A stretch of DNA of 64,000 nucleotides, from NCBI GenBank assembly GCA_004554165.1, contig SFNQ01000009.1:41622-105621 (forward strand), read 5' to 3'. The first letter of the stretch is position 1, and every line of letters begins with the position of its first letter. Shown piece by piece: positions 16,958 to 27,344 of the stretch. The stretch is from Clostridiales bacterium (lineage in GTDB: Bacteria > Bacillota > Clostridia > Christensenellales > CAG-138). The position numbers and the translations under genes are program-made. The notes below the pieces were generated by a model. The model ran no database searches and was not told the DNA's origin. It was given only the letters and a program-made list of their open reading frames with translations.

Positions 16958-18253
16958 ATGGCTGGAAATTACACGCATTCGGTTTCTCTTGACGTTGAAA
17001 AATGCAGAGGCTGCACCAACTGCCTCAAGCGCTGCCCGACGGAGGCCATCCGCATTCGCGACGGGCACGCGGTCATCAACTCCGAGGTTTGCATCGACTG
17101 CGGCGAATGCATCCGCGTATGCCAGTACAAGGCGAAAAAGGCCATCTTTGACCGGCTCGAGGATATCCCGCCGGAGAAGAAATACCGGATCGCCCTGCCC
17201 CCGCCCTCCCTGTACGGCCAGTTTGACAATCTGGAAGACATCGATTATATCCTTCAGGGTCTGCTGGACTGCGGCTTTGACCAGGTGTTCGAGGTGGCCC
17301 GCGCCGCGGAGCTCGTTTCCGAATACACCCGGAACTTCATGCGAAGGCCCGGCGTACAGCGCCCGGTCATCAATTCGGCCTGCCCCACCATCGTGCGGCT
17401 CATCCGGCTGCGCTTCCCCTACCTCTGCGACCACGTGATGCCCATGCTGCCGCCCATCGAAATCGCAAGCCGCATGGCCAAGGAGGAGGCCAGAAAACAG
17501 CATCCCGAGCTGCGCGACGACGAGATCTGCACCGTGTTCATCTCGCCCTGCCCCGCCAAGGCCAGCTACGTCAAAAACGGGCTTTGGAAGCTGCGAAGCT
17601 GCGTGGACTACGTCGTTTCCATGAGCGACATGTATTTTGCGCTGCTGCCGCACATGAGGCGCAGCAGCAACCCCCAGTGCGCCAGCCAGTCCGGCATGAT
17701 CGGCATCAGCTGGGCCAGCACCGGCGGCGAATCCTCCGCGCTTCTGAACGACCGCTACCTTGCGGCCGACGGCATCGAGAACGTCATCCATGTGCTGGAC
17801 GAGATCGAAACCGGGCATTTCCCCTATCTGGAGTTTGTGGAGCTCAACGCCTGCAACGGCGGCTGCGTGGGCGGCGCGGCGGCCGTGGAGAATCCCTATA
17901 TCGCCCGGGTGCGTTTGCAGGCGCTGCGGCGGTATCTCCCCGTGTCGCACAACCGCATTGCAGACGGCCAGGGCGATCATGTGCCGGAGGACTATCTCTT
18001 TTCCGGGCCGCTGACTTACCGACCCGTGGGCAGGCTGGACGAGGACATGGCCCAGGCCATGCAGAAAATGCAGGCCATCGAAGCGCTGTGCGACACGCTG
18101 CCCGCCATCGACTGCGGCTCCTGCGGCGCGCCCACCTGCCGCGCCTTTGCCGAGGACGTGATCCGCGGCGAGCGCACGGTGGACGAATGCATCGTGCGCA
18201 TGCGGGAGCGCATGCATGAGTTTTTGAAATCGCAGGAGGAGGCCGGCGGATGA
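16958..18253 (+). CDS. Hydrogenase-like Fe-S protein with altered H-cluster motifs (putative sensor)
   Basis: 431 residues. Two [4Fe-4S] motifs (Cys16-19-22-26 and 45-48-51-55), then a [FeFe]-hydrogenase large-subunit domain, then a C-terminal CGSCGAPTC motif (386, 389, 394, plus C411) of the RnfB/CODH type. The H-cluster positions are NSACPTI (C142; canonical TSCCPxW), SPCPAK (C198; canonical MPCxxK) and NACNGGCVGG (C299, C303; canonical MACxxGCxxGG). Four cysteines remain but flanking residues differ, as in the sensory-type group C/D enzymes. It is probably a redox or H2 sensor, not a turnover hydrogenase; this is inference. Confidence 0.8.
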   Translation: MAGNYTHSVSLDVEKCRGCTNCLKRCPTEAIRIRDGHAVINSEVCIDCGECIRVCQYKAKKAIFDRLEDIPPEKKYRIALPPPSLYGQFDNLEDIDYILQGLLDCGFDQVFEVARAAELVSEYTRNFMRRPGVQRPVINSACPTIVRLIRLRFPYLCDHVMPMLPPIEIASRMAKEEARKQHPELRDDEICTVFISPCPAKASYVKNGLWKLRSCVDYVVSMSDMYFALLPHMRRSSNPQCASQSGMIGISWASTGGESSALLNDRYLAADGIENVIHVLDEIETGHFPYLEFVELNACNGGCVGGAAAVENPYIARVRLQALRRYLPVSHNRIADGQGDHVPEDYLFSGPLTYRPVGRLDEDMAQAMQKMQAIEALCDTLPAIDCGSCGAPTCRAFAEDVIRGERTVDECIVRMRERMHEFLKSQEEAGG

Positions 18254-18576
18254 CTGTTTCCGAACTTGGGCAGGCGCTGGAGCTGACGGCGTTCGCCGCG
18301 CCGGAGCCGGACCGCCGGATCACCGGCGGCTACGCGGGCGATCTGCTCTCCTGGGTCATGGGCCGCGCCCGTTCCGGCGACGCCTGGATCACGATCATGT
18401 CCAACCAGAACATCGTCGCCGTGGCGGTGCTGGCGGACGCGGCGCTGGTCATCCTCGCGGAGGACGTGCAGCCCGACGCGGGCGTGGCCGAAACCGCCCT
18501 GCAGCGCGGGGTGAACCTGTTCGGCTCGCCGCTTTCCGCCTTCGACCTCTGCGCGAAGATCGCGGCGCTGCTATGA
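18250..18576 (+). CDS. DRTGG-domain protein (second copy)
   Basis: 108 residues; contains the namesake region DRRITGGYAGDLLSWVMG and then a strand-rich half (AWITIMSNQNIVAVAVLAD). It is not a close duplicate of the 16169 gene but the same domain type. ATG overlaps the stop of the upstream gene, and its own stop overlaps the PHP gene start, so translation is tightly coupled. Presumed ligand-binding regulator within the hydrogenase operon. Confidence 0.82.
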   Translation: MTVSELGQALELTAFAAPEPDRRITGGYAGDLLSWVMGRARSGDAWITIMSNQNIVAVAVLADAALVILAEDVQPDAGVAETALQRGVNLFGSPLSAFDLCAKIAALL

Positions 18577-19313
18577 CCGCCTACCGCTACGACCTGCATC
18601 TGCACTCCTGCCTGTCGCCCTGCGCGGACGACGACATGACGCCCGCAAACATTGCGGGCATGGCGATGCTGAACGGGCTTACGCTGGTGGCCCTCACGGA
18701 CCACAACAGCTGCAAGAACTGCCCCGCCTTCTTTGAAGCATGCAGGCGGCACGGGCTGGTACCGGTGCCCGGCATGGAGCTGAACACGGCGGAGGAAATT
18801 CACCTCGTCTGCCTGTTCCCCACGCTGGAAGCGGCGCTTTCCTTTGACGCCGGGGTGGAGCGGCGGCTGCTGCCGGTCCGGAACGATCCGGCGGTATTCG
18901 GCAACCAGCGCATTGTGGATGCGGAGGATCGGCTGCTGGGCGAAACGGAACAGCTCCTCATCATGGCCACGACGCTCCCGCTGGAAGAGGCCGCGGCCCT
19001 GTGCCTTGCCCACGGCGGGGCCTGCTTCCCGGCCCACATCGACCGGCCTGCAAACGGCATTCTGGCGGTGCTGGGCAGCCTCCCGGAAAGGCCGGCGTTT
19101 CCCACGCTGGAGCTGAGCCTCGCAGCCGGAGCGGAAGCCCTGCTCCACAAGCCGGAATACGCGGGCAGGCGCTTTCTCCGCTCCAGCGACGCGCACCATC
19201 TCTGGGACATCTCGGAGGGGGCGCACACCATTGTTCTGGACGACGAACCCTACAGCGCGCAGCGCGTGCGCGAGGCGCTGATCACCCTGCTGCGGGAGGG
19301 CATGCAAGAATGA
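18573..19313 (+). CDS. PHP-domain phosphoesterase
   Basis: 246 residues. Starts YDLHLHSCLSPCADDDMTPA, the HxH metal motif of PHP proteins, and continues with LVALTDHNSCKN (second metal motif DHN) and FPAHIDRP and SSDAHH near the end. PHP proteins are trinuclear-metal phosphatases or nucleases; this class (TrpH/YciV-like) hydrolyses nucleotides or RNA ends. It recurs in clostridial hydrogenase operons, where its substrate is unknown. Overlaps neighbours on both sides. Confidence 0.85.
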   Translation: MTAYRYDLHLHSCLSPCADDDMTPANIAGMAMLNGLTLVALTDHNSCKNCPAFFEACRRHGLVPVPGMELNTAEEIHLVCLFPTLEAALSFDAGVERRLLPVRNDPAVFGNQRIVDAEDRLLGETEQLLIMATTLPLEEAAALCLAHGGACFPAHIDRPANGILAVLGSLPERPAFPTLELSLAAGAEALLHKPEYAGRRFLRSSDAHHLWDISEGAHTIVLDDEPYSAQRVREALITLLREGMQE

Positions 19314-19852
19314 AGGAGCTCTCGCTCAACATCCTCGATATCGCGCAGAACTCCGTCAAGGCGGGCGCCGCGCACATCGACATTTCGCTCATCGAGCAGG
19401 GCAATATCCGCGCGCTGACCATCGAGGACGACGGCTGCGGCATGCCGCCGGAGATGGTCCGGGCCGTGACCGATCCCTTTACGACCACGCGGACCACGCG
19501 CCCGGTGGGCATGGGCATCCCGCTTTTGAAGCTGGCGGCGGAACAGGCCGCCGGAACCTTCCGCATCACCTCGCGGCAGGGCGAAAACCACGGCACCTGC
19601 GTGTTCGCCAGCTTCCAGATCGACCACATCGACTGCGTGCCCGTGGGCGATCTTGCGCTGACGATGGTCACGCTGGTGCAGGGCAGTCCGGACATCGACT
19701 TTACGCTGGATTACCGCACGCGGGAGGGCAAAAAGGAGCTGGATACCGCCGCCATGCGCGAAATTCTCGGTCCGGATGTGCCGCTGGACGCGCCGGCGGT
19801 GCTGAGCTGGATCCATGAGCTTCTCAGCGCCCCCTTTGCGCCGGAACCCTGA
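19310..19852 (+). CDS. HATPase-domain protein, histidine-kinase-like
   Basis: 180 residues from an ATG that overlaps the PHP stop. GHKL boxes: N box LNILDIAQNSVKAGA, G1 DDGCGMPPEMV, F/G2 TTRTTRPVGMGIPLLK. There is no sensor, dimerisation helix or phospho-accepting His, so it is not a complete kinase. A C-terminal 60-residue extension (DIDFTLDYRT onward) has no assignment. Together with the first HATPase, two DRTGG proteins and the Fe-S sensor-like protein it forms a regulatory block embedded in the hydrogenase operon. Confidence 0.8.
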   Translation: MKELSLNILDIAQNSVKAGAAHIDISLIEQGNIRALTIEDDGCGMPPEMVRAVTDPFTTTRTTRPVGMGIPLLKLAAEQAAGTFRITSRQGENHGTCVFASFQIDHIDCVPVGDLALTMVTLVQGSPDIDFTLDYRTREGKKELDTAAMREILGPDVPLDAPAVLSWIHELLSAPFAPEP

Positions 19853-19913
19853 GCCTTTACAGGAAAAGAACCTTTTGTCATAGAGATTCACGGAAAGGAA
19901 AGGAACTACAAGC

Positions 19914-20285
19914 ATGAAATCTTTGGAAGAACTGCAAGCGATTCGTGACAGGATGAAGGGCAAGGTCGCCCTGCGCGAGGGCATGAGCGACATCCGTATC
20001 GTCGTGGGTATGGCCACCTGCGGCATCGCCGCGGGCGCGCGCCCGGTGCTGAACGCCTTCGTTGAGGAGGTGGAACGGCAGGGCCTGGCCGATAAGGCCA
20101 CCGTGACGCAGACCGGCTGCATCGGCCTGTGCCGCATGGAGCCCATCGTCGAGGTCATGGAGAGCGGCAAGGAGAAGGTCACCTACGTCAAGATGACTGC
20201 GGAAAAGGCAAAGCGCGTGGTGGCGGAGCATATCAAGGGCGGCAACCCCGTCTACGAGTATACCATCGGCGAAGCGCAAAAGTAA
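19914..20285 (+). CDS. Thioredoxin-like [2Fe-2S] ferredoxin subunit (HndB/HydD-like)
   Basis: 123 residues. A (2Fe-2S) thioredoxin-like ferredoxin: VGMATCGIAAGARPV and TQTGCIGLCRMEP supply the ligand cysteines (a single Cys then GCxGxC), as in HndB of the Desulfovibrio NADP-hydrogenase. Probably an additional electron-transfer or assembly subunit of the HydABC complex. It lies 61 bases after the HATPase gene and 14 bases before hydB with GGAAAGGAA as ribosome site. Confidence 0.85.
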   Translation: MKSLEELQAIRDRMKGKVALREGMSDIRIVVGMATCGIAAGARPVLNAFVEEVERQGLADKATVTQTGCIGLCRMEPIVEVMESGKEKVTYVKMTAEKAKRVVAEHIKGGNPVYEYTIGEAQK

Positions 20286-20299
20286 TTGGGAGGTAAACC

Positions 20300-22096
<1,797 letters not shown>

Positions 22097-22109
22097 GGAG
22101 GCCGAAACG

Positions 22110-23990
22110 ATGGAAAACGTACACGTCAAAATCAACGGAATCGAAGTTGAGGTTCCGGCAAACTATACCATCCTTCAGGCCGCGCACGAGGCGGGAGTCC
22201 GCATTCCCACCCTGTGCTATTTGAAGGATATCAACGCCATCGCCGCCTGCCGCATCTGCCTGGTGGAGGCCACCGGCGTTCGCGGTCTGGCCGCAGCCTG
22301 CGTGCAGCAGGTGGCGGAGGGCATGGAGGTGAAAACCAATACGCCCGCCCTGCGCAAATCCAGAAAGACCACGCTGGAGCTCATGCTCTCCAACCACCGG
22401 ATGGACTGCCTCTCCTGCGTCCGCAGCGACGACTGCGAGCTGCGTCAGCTGGCACGGGAGTACGGCGTGGATCAGTACAAGTATGTGGGCAGCACAACCC
22501 CCGCCGCGCCGGAGGAGGTCGCTGTCGCCGCCGGCGCGAAGCTGGTGCGCTGCGCCATCTGCGGCGAAGTCTTCCCCGAAGGGCCGGACAAATGCCCGGT
22601 CTGCGGCGCGGACAAATCCGTCTTTGCGCCCGTGGGCGGCCGGGGTCCTGACCGCTCGCCCCGGATTCTCCGCGACAACAGCAAGTGCATCCTCTGCCGC
22701 CGCTGCATCGCGGTCTGCCAGAAGAACCAGCATGTGGCCGTCATCGGCGCCAACGACCGCGGTTTTGAAACGCATGTGGCAAGCGCTTTCGACATGCCGC
22801 TGACCGAGACGCCCTGCGTCAACTGCGGCCAGTGCATCGCCGTCTGTCCCACGGGCGCGCTGCGCGAGCGCGACGATACGGACAAGGTCTGGGAGGCGCT
22901 GAACGATCCGCAAAAGCACGTGGTCGTCGGCCCCGCGCCCTCGGTGCGCGCGCAGATCGGCGAGTGCTTCGGCTATCCCATCGGCACGAACGTGGAGGGC
23001 AAGCTGGCCGCCGCGCTGCGCAGGCTGGGCTTTGACCGGGTGTTCGACGTGGACACCGCAGCGGACGTAACCATCATGGAGGAGGGAACGGAGCTGCTGG
23101 AGCGGCTGAAGAACAACGGCCCGCTGCCGCTTTTGACCTCCTGCTCCCCCGGCTGGATCAAGTTCTGCGAGGCCTACTACCCGGACATGATCCCGAACAT
23201 CTCCTCCTGCAAGAGCCCGCAGGGCATGTTCGGTGCGCTCATCAAGACCTATTACGCCGAAAAGAACGGCATCGACCCCAAGGACATCGTCGTCGTCTCG
23301 GCCATGCCCTGCACGGCGAAGAAGTTCGAGATCGCGCGCGACGACATGAGCGCCGCAGGCGACGGCATTCCGGATGTGGACATTTCGCTTACCACCCGCG
23401 AGCTGGCCAGCATGATCAAGCGCGCGGGCATCATGTTCCGCGACCTGCCGGACGAGAGCTTTGATCCCGCCTTCGGCGTGGCGTCCGGCGCGGGCCATAT
23501 TTTCGGCGTCACCGGCGGCGTCATGGAGGCCGCGCTGCGTACCGTGGCGGAGGTCGTTACCGGCAAGCCGCTGGAAAGCGTGGACTTCAGGGAAGTCCGC
23601 GGCGTGGAAGCCATCAAGGAGGCCGAGTACGACCTCGCCGGCACCAAGGTGCGCGTTGCGGTCACCTCCGGCCTTGCCAACGCCAGGAAGCTCCTGGACA
23701 TGGTGAAATCCGGCGAGAAGGACTATCACTTCATCGAGGTCATGGCCTGCCCCGGCGGCTGCGTCAACGGCGGCGGCCAGCCGCATCAGAGCGGCGATGT
23801 GCGGAACTTTACGGATCTGCGCACCGAGCGCGCCAAGGCGCTCTACAGCGAGGATGCGGGCATGAGCCTCCGCAAAAGCCATGAAAACCCCGTTGTCAAG
23901 GAACTGTACGATACCTATCTGGAAAAGCCCGGCAGCCACAAGGCGCACAAGATCCTGCACACCAGCTACGTCGCCCGCAAGGTCTACTAG
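22110..23990 (+). CDS. hydA: [FeFe]-hydrogenase catalytic subunit HydA with an internal rubredoxin-like insert
   Basis: 626 residues from the ATG at 22110 (AAGGAGG site); the earlier in-frame ATG at 22074 lies within hydB. Order: [2Fe-2S] ferredoxin (C36, C47, C50, C64), His-ligated [4Fe-4S] (H96, C100, C103, C109), an extra CxxC...CxxC segment (C148, C151, C162, C165), two [4Fe-4S] (193-203 and 236-246), and the H-cluster domain with TSCSPGW (C345), MPCTAKK (C401) and MACPGGCVNGGG (C547, C551). All H-cluster ligands are present, so it should be active in the bifurcating complex. The insert resembles a rubredoxin knuckle (CAICGEVFPEGPDKCPVCG) and is unusual. Confidence 0.95.
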   Translation: MENVHVKINGIEVEVPANYTILQAAHEAGVRIPTLCYLKDINAIAACRICLVEATGVRGLAAACVQQVAEGMEVKTNTPALRKSRKTTLELMLSNHRMDCLSCVRSDDCELRQLAREYGVDQYKYVGSTTPAAPEEVAVAAGAKLVRCAICGEVFPEGPDKCPVCGADKSVFAPVGGRGPDRSPRILRDNSKCILCRRCIAVCQKNQHVAVIGANDRGFETHVASAFDMPLTETPCVNCGQCIAVCPTGALRERDDTDKVWEALNDPQKHVVVGPAPSVRAQIGECFGYPIGTNVEGKLAAALRRLGFDRVFDVDTAADVTIMEEGTELLERLKNNGPLPLLTSCSPGWIKFCEAYYPDMIPNISSCKSPQGMFGALIKTYYAEKNGIDPKDIVVVSAMPCTAKKFEIARDDMSAAGDGIPDVDISLTTRELASMIKRAGIMFRDLPDESFDPAFGVASGAGHIFGVTGGVMEAALRTVAEVVTGKPLESVDFREVRGVEAIKEAEYDLAGTKVRVAVTSGLANARKLLDMVKSGEKDYHFIEVMACPGGCVNGGGQPHQSGDVRNFTDLRTERAKALYSEDAGMSLRKSHENPVVKELYDTYLEKPGSHKAHKILHTSYVARKVY

Positions 23991-24023
23991 GCGCCCCGCC
24001 GGCCTGTCCGGCCCGCATGCAAC

Positions 24024-24087
24024 AGCCGCGCCCCGGGAGGGGCGCGGCTCAGAATGTCGAAAAAGTGGCTGAACGCCACTTTTTCGA
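24024..24087 (+). terminator. Terminator region after hydA
   Basis: Two stacked hairpins: AGCCGCGCCCC/GGGGCGCGGCT (24024-24049), then perfect 13-bp arms TCGAAAAAGTGGC/GCCACTTTTTCGA (24057-24087) with loop TGAAC and a T5 run in the arm. The second hairpin is also the terminal part of repeat copy B and can act in both directions. Confidence 0.75.
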
Positions 24088-24143
24088 GCTTTCACAGGTT
24101 TTGCCTCTCGCATTCGCTCCCGGGCGGCAAAACCTGCAAAGTA
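24056..24143 (-). repeat. Dispersed structured repeat, copy B
   Basis: Inverted copy of 12494-12580. Read on the minus strand: an 11-bp stem CAGGTTTTGCC/GGCAAAACCTG encloses a 20-base loop that is identical in copy A, and the terminator-like hairpin follows. The loop is conserved while the stem partly differs between copies. No ORF or known mobile-element feature; possibly a small non-autonomous element or an RNA motif. Confidence 0.75.
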
Positions 24144-24340
24144 CGAAACCCTCATTGCCCTTGTGTCGTCAGAGCCGGTGATCTGCAACCCCTCAACAAC
24201 GCAACAGAGGGATTTTTGATGGACTGTCAGCCGCCCTTGCGGGGGCGCCCCCTGCGCTTTCCCCGGATTTCACATCGCTGCCGCCCGCCCAAAGGAGGTC
24301 GGGGCGCGGAATGAAACACGGTTGATATGGAGAAACGCCT

Positions 24341-24799
24341 ATGGTGATAAAAGAGATGTTACATGCGGATGAAAAACGCCGAATTGCACGGCAAATTCTG
24401 GAAGCCCTGCCGGAGTGGTTTGGCATTCCGGCAGCACGGGAGGGCTATATCGAAAGCGCAGCAGGGCAGGTTTTCTTTGCTGCAATGGAGAACGATGCGC
24501 CCGTGGGGTTTCTCTGTCTCAAAGAAACGGGAAAGGCTACGGCAGAGCTTTCCGTGATGGGCGTAGTAAAGAAATATCAGCGCCGCGGCGTTGGCCGGGG
24601 ATTGCTGGAAGCGGCAAAGGCCTGCGCGGCACAGGCCGGATATCGGTTTTTGCAGGTAAAGACCGTTCAGATGGGAAAATATGCAGAATATGACGGGACA
24701 AACCGATTTTATCTGCGCATGGGCTTTCAGGAGTTTGAACTGTTTCCCACGCTGTGGGGCGAAGGGAATCCCTGCCAGATCTATGTCATGGCCCTGTAA
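24341..24799 (+). CDS. GNAT-family N-acetyltransferase
   Basis: 152 residues. The acetyl-CoA binding motif A is seen in AELSVMGVVKKYQRRGVGRGLLEAAKA (the Q/RxxGxG/A element QRRGVGRGLL), followed by the usual LQVKTVQM strand and NRFYLRMGFQEFE. Substrate unknown. Starts ATGGTG after a GGAGAAA site; an internal Met offers an alternative start. Single gene. Confidence 0.85.
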   Translation: MVIKEMLHADEKRRIARQILEALPEWFGIPAAREGYIESAAGQVFFAAMENDAPVGFLCLKETGKATAELSVMGVVKKYQRRGVGRGLLEAAKACAAQAGYRFLQVKTVQMGKYAEYDGTNRFYLRMGFQEFELFPTLWGEGNPCQIYVMAL

Positions 24800-25118
24800 T
24801 CCATTGCGCGTTTGAGGGGCCTGAAATGCTGTGTTTGGGAACGCAGGGGGGGAATCTTTCCCCGCGCTTCCGTCCGCAGCGTCAGGGAATTGCCGCCGCG
24901 CGAAACTCCGGCAAAAGCCGGCATAACAGGCAATGGCGCCCCTTCCCTCCGGCAGGGCGCCTGCCCCGCGCCGCCAGCAGGCCGCAACCGGCTGGGTTGA
25001 AAGGCTCCCGGCACGGTCGCCGTCCTGCCGCAGCCTTTTGCCCCTTCCGCGTCCCCTGGAACTCCGCAGTTTCAATGGTTCTTGCGGCTGCGCCGGCAAA
25101 TCCGCGCGCCGCGATGGT
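24800..25118. other. Intergenic, convergent GNAT and nagA ends
   Basis: GC-rich spacer with no supported gene; short frames on both strands have no start signals. A shared terminator is expected but no clear hairpin with a T-tract was found. Confidence 0.5.
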
Positions 25119-26333
25119 TCAAGCCCATCGTTCCGGCTCGCCCGGCCCCACCACGCGGCATCCCGCAACAAACACGTCCTCAATCGCAACATCCTCGCCG
25201 AACACGCACAAATCCGCGTCAAATCCCGGCCGCAGCGCACCCTTGCGCCCGTCCAGCCCCAGTACCCGCGCGGGGTTTTGCGTCATCATGGCCACCGCCC
25301 TGTGCAGCGGCACATCCGTCTGCCGCCAGATGGTGCGCACGCAGCGGTCCGCGGTGCAGACGCTTCCCGCAAAGCAGGAGCCGTCCATGACAAAGGCCAC
25401 GCCGTCGCGCACGATGGCATCCTGCCCGCGCGCCAGGCTCCCCAGCCTTGCAATCGTTCCGTCCGGCTGGCCCGCGCCGCGCATGGCGTCCGTAATCAGC
25501 AAGATGGCGTCGTTGTCCTTCTCCTTCAGGATGAGGCGAAGCAGCTCCGGGGGCAGGTGCTTTCCGTCCGCGATGATCTCCACGGAAAGCGCATCGATCA
25601 GGTACGCGCTCTCCACAAGGCCCAGATAGCGGTAGGCGCCGCGGCGGCGCAGCGTGGACATGGCGCTGTACAGGTGTGTCACCAGCGAGCAGCCGTGCGC
25701 CACGGCCGCGCAGACGGCGGCATATTCCGCATCGCTGTGGCCGATGGAGAGAAGCACGCCCGCCTCGCCCATTCTGTCGCAAAGCTCCAGCGCGCCGGGG
25801 AGCTCGCAGGCCAGAGTAATCCGTTTGATATCCGCCCCGCCCAGGGCCAGCAGCCGCTCCACATGCGCCGGCTCCGGCAGCTTCAGATAGCGGGCGTCGA
25901 TGGCGCCCTTCTGCTCCGGCGCAAGGTAGGGCCCCTCGAGATGTATGCCGTAAAGGTCAGGCTTGGGGCCGGGCGCGGTGCGCGCCGCCCGCAGGGCGGC
26001 AAAGACGCGCTCCAGCTCCTCGTCCGCGCAGGCCACCGTGGTGGGCAGCAGCAGCGTCGTGCCGTGGGCCAGGTGCGTCCTTGCAGCGCCCAGCACCGCC
26101 TCCACCGTGCCGTCCATAAAGTCGTACCCGCCGCCGCCGTGTACATGCAGGTCGATAAACCCCGGGCTCACATAGCGCCCGCCGGCATCGTACCCCGTCT
26201 CCGCGTCAAAATGCCCGTTTTCCGGCGAAATCGCCGCAATGCGGCCGTTCTCGATCAGGAGACTGCCCCGCTGCAGGCCCTCCGGCAGGACCAGCACCGC
26301 GTTATCGATGGAAAAGCGTTCCGCAGGCAACAT
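25119..26333 (-). CDS. nagA: N-acetylglucosamine-6-phosphate deacetylase
   Basis: 404 residues from the ATG at 26333 with GGGGAGGT ten bases upstream; an earlier GTG at 26345 would sit inside that site. Amidohydrolase fold: metal motif GFIDLHVHGGGGYDFMDG, then HLEGPYL, SIGHSDAEY and TDAMRGAGQPDG. It removes acetate from GlcNAc-6-P, a step in recycling of wall or host amino sugars. The catalytic Asp is in TDAMRG. A 29-codon ORF ends five bases before its start. Confidence 0.92.
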   Translation of the reverse strand: MLPAERFSIDNAVLVLPEGLQRGSLLIENGRIAAISPENGHFDAETGYDAGGRYVSPGFIDLHVHGGGGYDFMDGTVEAVLGAARTHLAHGTTLLLPTTVACADEELERVFAALRAARTAPGPKPDLYGIHLEGPYLAPEQKGAIDARYLKLPEPAHVERLLALGGADIKRITLACELPGALELCDRMGEAGVLLSIGHSDAEYAAVCAAVAHGCSLVTHLYSAMSTLRRRGAYRYLGLVESAYLIDALSVEIIADGKHLPPELLRLILKEKDNDAILLITDAMRGAGQPDGTIARLGSLARGQDAIVRDGVAFVMDGSCFAGSVCTADRCVRTIWRQTDVPLHRAVAMMTQNPARVLGLDGRKGALRPGFDADLCVFGEDVAIEDVFVAGCRVVGPGEPERWA

Positions 26334-26335
26334 CG

Positions 26336-26425
26336 TCACGCCCACCTCCCCGCTGCGTCCGCATCGAGATAGAGTCTGGCCGAAGGTACGCTGACATGCA
26401 GCCTGTTCCTGTCAAATCGTTTCAT
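26336..26425 (-). CDS. Short ORF coupled to nagA (leader or truncated gene)
   Basis: 29 residues beginning MKRFDRNRLHVSVPSARL, preceded by an ideal GGGAGG site, ending with TGA at 26336-26338, two bases before the nagA ATG. The start looks like the N-terminus of a larger sugar-phosphate protein, but no match can be proven. Either a translated leader that couples ribosomes onto nagA, or the stump of a deleted gene. No known attenuator codons are enriched. Confidence 0.4.
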   Translation of the reverse strand: MKRFDRNRLHVSVPSARLYLDADAAGRWA

Positions 26426-27344
26426 TTGCTCCTCCCTTTCCTGTTCCTCGCACAGAATGTCCAATCAGCGCCGGTGGCCTCATACCCTCTTTGGGAGAAG
26501 CGGGAGCCCTGCGGCCGCGCCGCGGATGCCGATGTCCGGCGCTCCCTCCCGAAATGCAGCCATGTTATTTCCCCTCCAACATCTTGTATCGCTCCAGCAA
26601 ACAGCGGCTGAAGCCGCCCTCGGGGACGGCGCTCTCAAAGCCCGGACAACCGGCGAGCAGTTCAAACACGACGTCCGCATTGCGCAAAGCCTGCGCAGAA
26701 GCCCCGGCCGTGGGCCCGATGTTGACAAGGTCTGCGCTGTTGGGGGCCATGCCGATCACCGCGGCAAAAACGGGCCTCCATGACCTTGCGCCCGCCGGCC
26801 CCGGGAAGGGCAAGCGTTCTGCCCACGGGATCCCGGGCCCCGGTCATGCCGCTGTCCCCCCAATCATACACGCCATTGGACTGGTTGTCAAAGAGACTGC
26901 GGATGAACTTTGCCCCTTGCGTCCTCGGCCTTTCAGGCGCGCAGAAGCGCCCCGCAGAATTCCCGCATCCCCGCCACGCGCGCCGCCTGCACGGGACGGG
27001 ATGGCGCAGGCGGCAGAACCGCTTCCCCTTCCGGCCTGTATCCCGCCCCGGGGTTGGACTGCGCTTTTGCAAAAGGTCTTTGACGCCGGAAGCCGCCGCC
27101 CCCGCCCCAAGGCAGGGCACGCCCGTCTCCCTGCGCTCTCCATCAGCGCAGCGCGTTTCTCCCGCCGCCCGCAGCGCTGCATACCGGTTTTTTGACGGAA
27201 ACGCCGGGCTTTTGTCGGAAGCCGCCGCGTGGATTCTGTCAGAAAGTCTGGCCGAATATGCTGAACCATGCCTTTGCCGGGCAGTCCGGGCGCGGGCACG
27301 GCACTGCGGGCAGGCATCAATCTTTGGTATAGGATGGATTTGGG
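26426..27344. other. About 0.9 kb without an intact gene; contains a possible pseudogene
   Basis: No intact gene is seen between nagA and the second sortase locus. On the minus strand two frames (26662-27120 and 26565-26813) look as if joined by a frameshift; the later part, PNSADLVNIGPTAGASAQAL and NADVVFELLAGCPGFESA, reads like real protein. The family was not recognised. Other frames appear to be shadows. Confidence 0.4.
26565..26813 (-). pseudogene. Possible gene remnant, family not recognised
   Basis: 82-codon frame. The portion from residue 16 to the stop has protein-like composition (VFAAVIGMAPNSADLVNIGP, then NADVVFELLAGCPGF) and ends ERYKMLEGK. Upstream sequence continues in another frame (FDNQSNGVYDWGDSG). 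No start with a ribosome site. Not assigned; it could be chance. Confidence 0.3.

Larger units (their letters stand above)
23991..24340. other. Intergenic between hydA and the GNAT gene
   Basis: Holds the hydA terminator and repeat copy B (above). The remaining 24144-24340 shows no gene or clear promoter; a GGAG site precedes the GNAT start. Confidence 0.6.
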
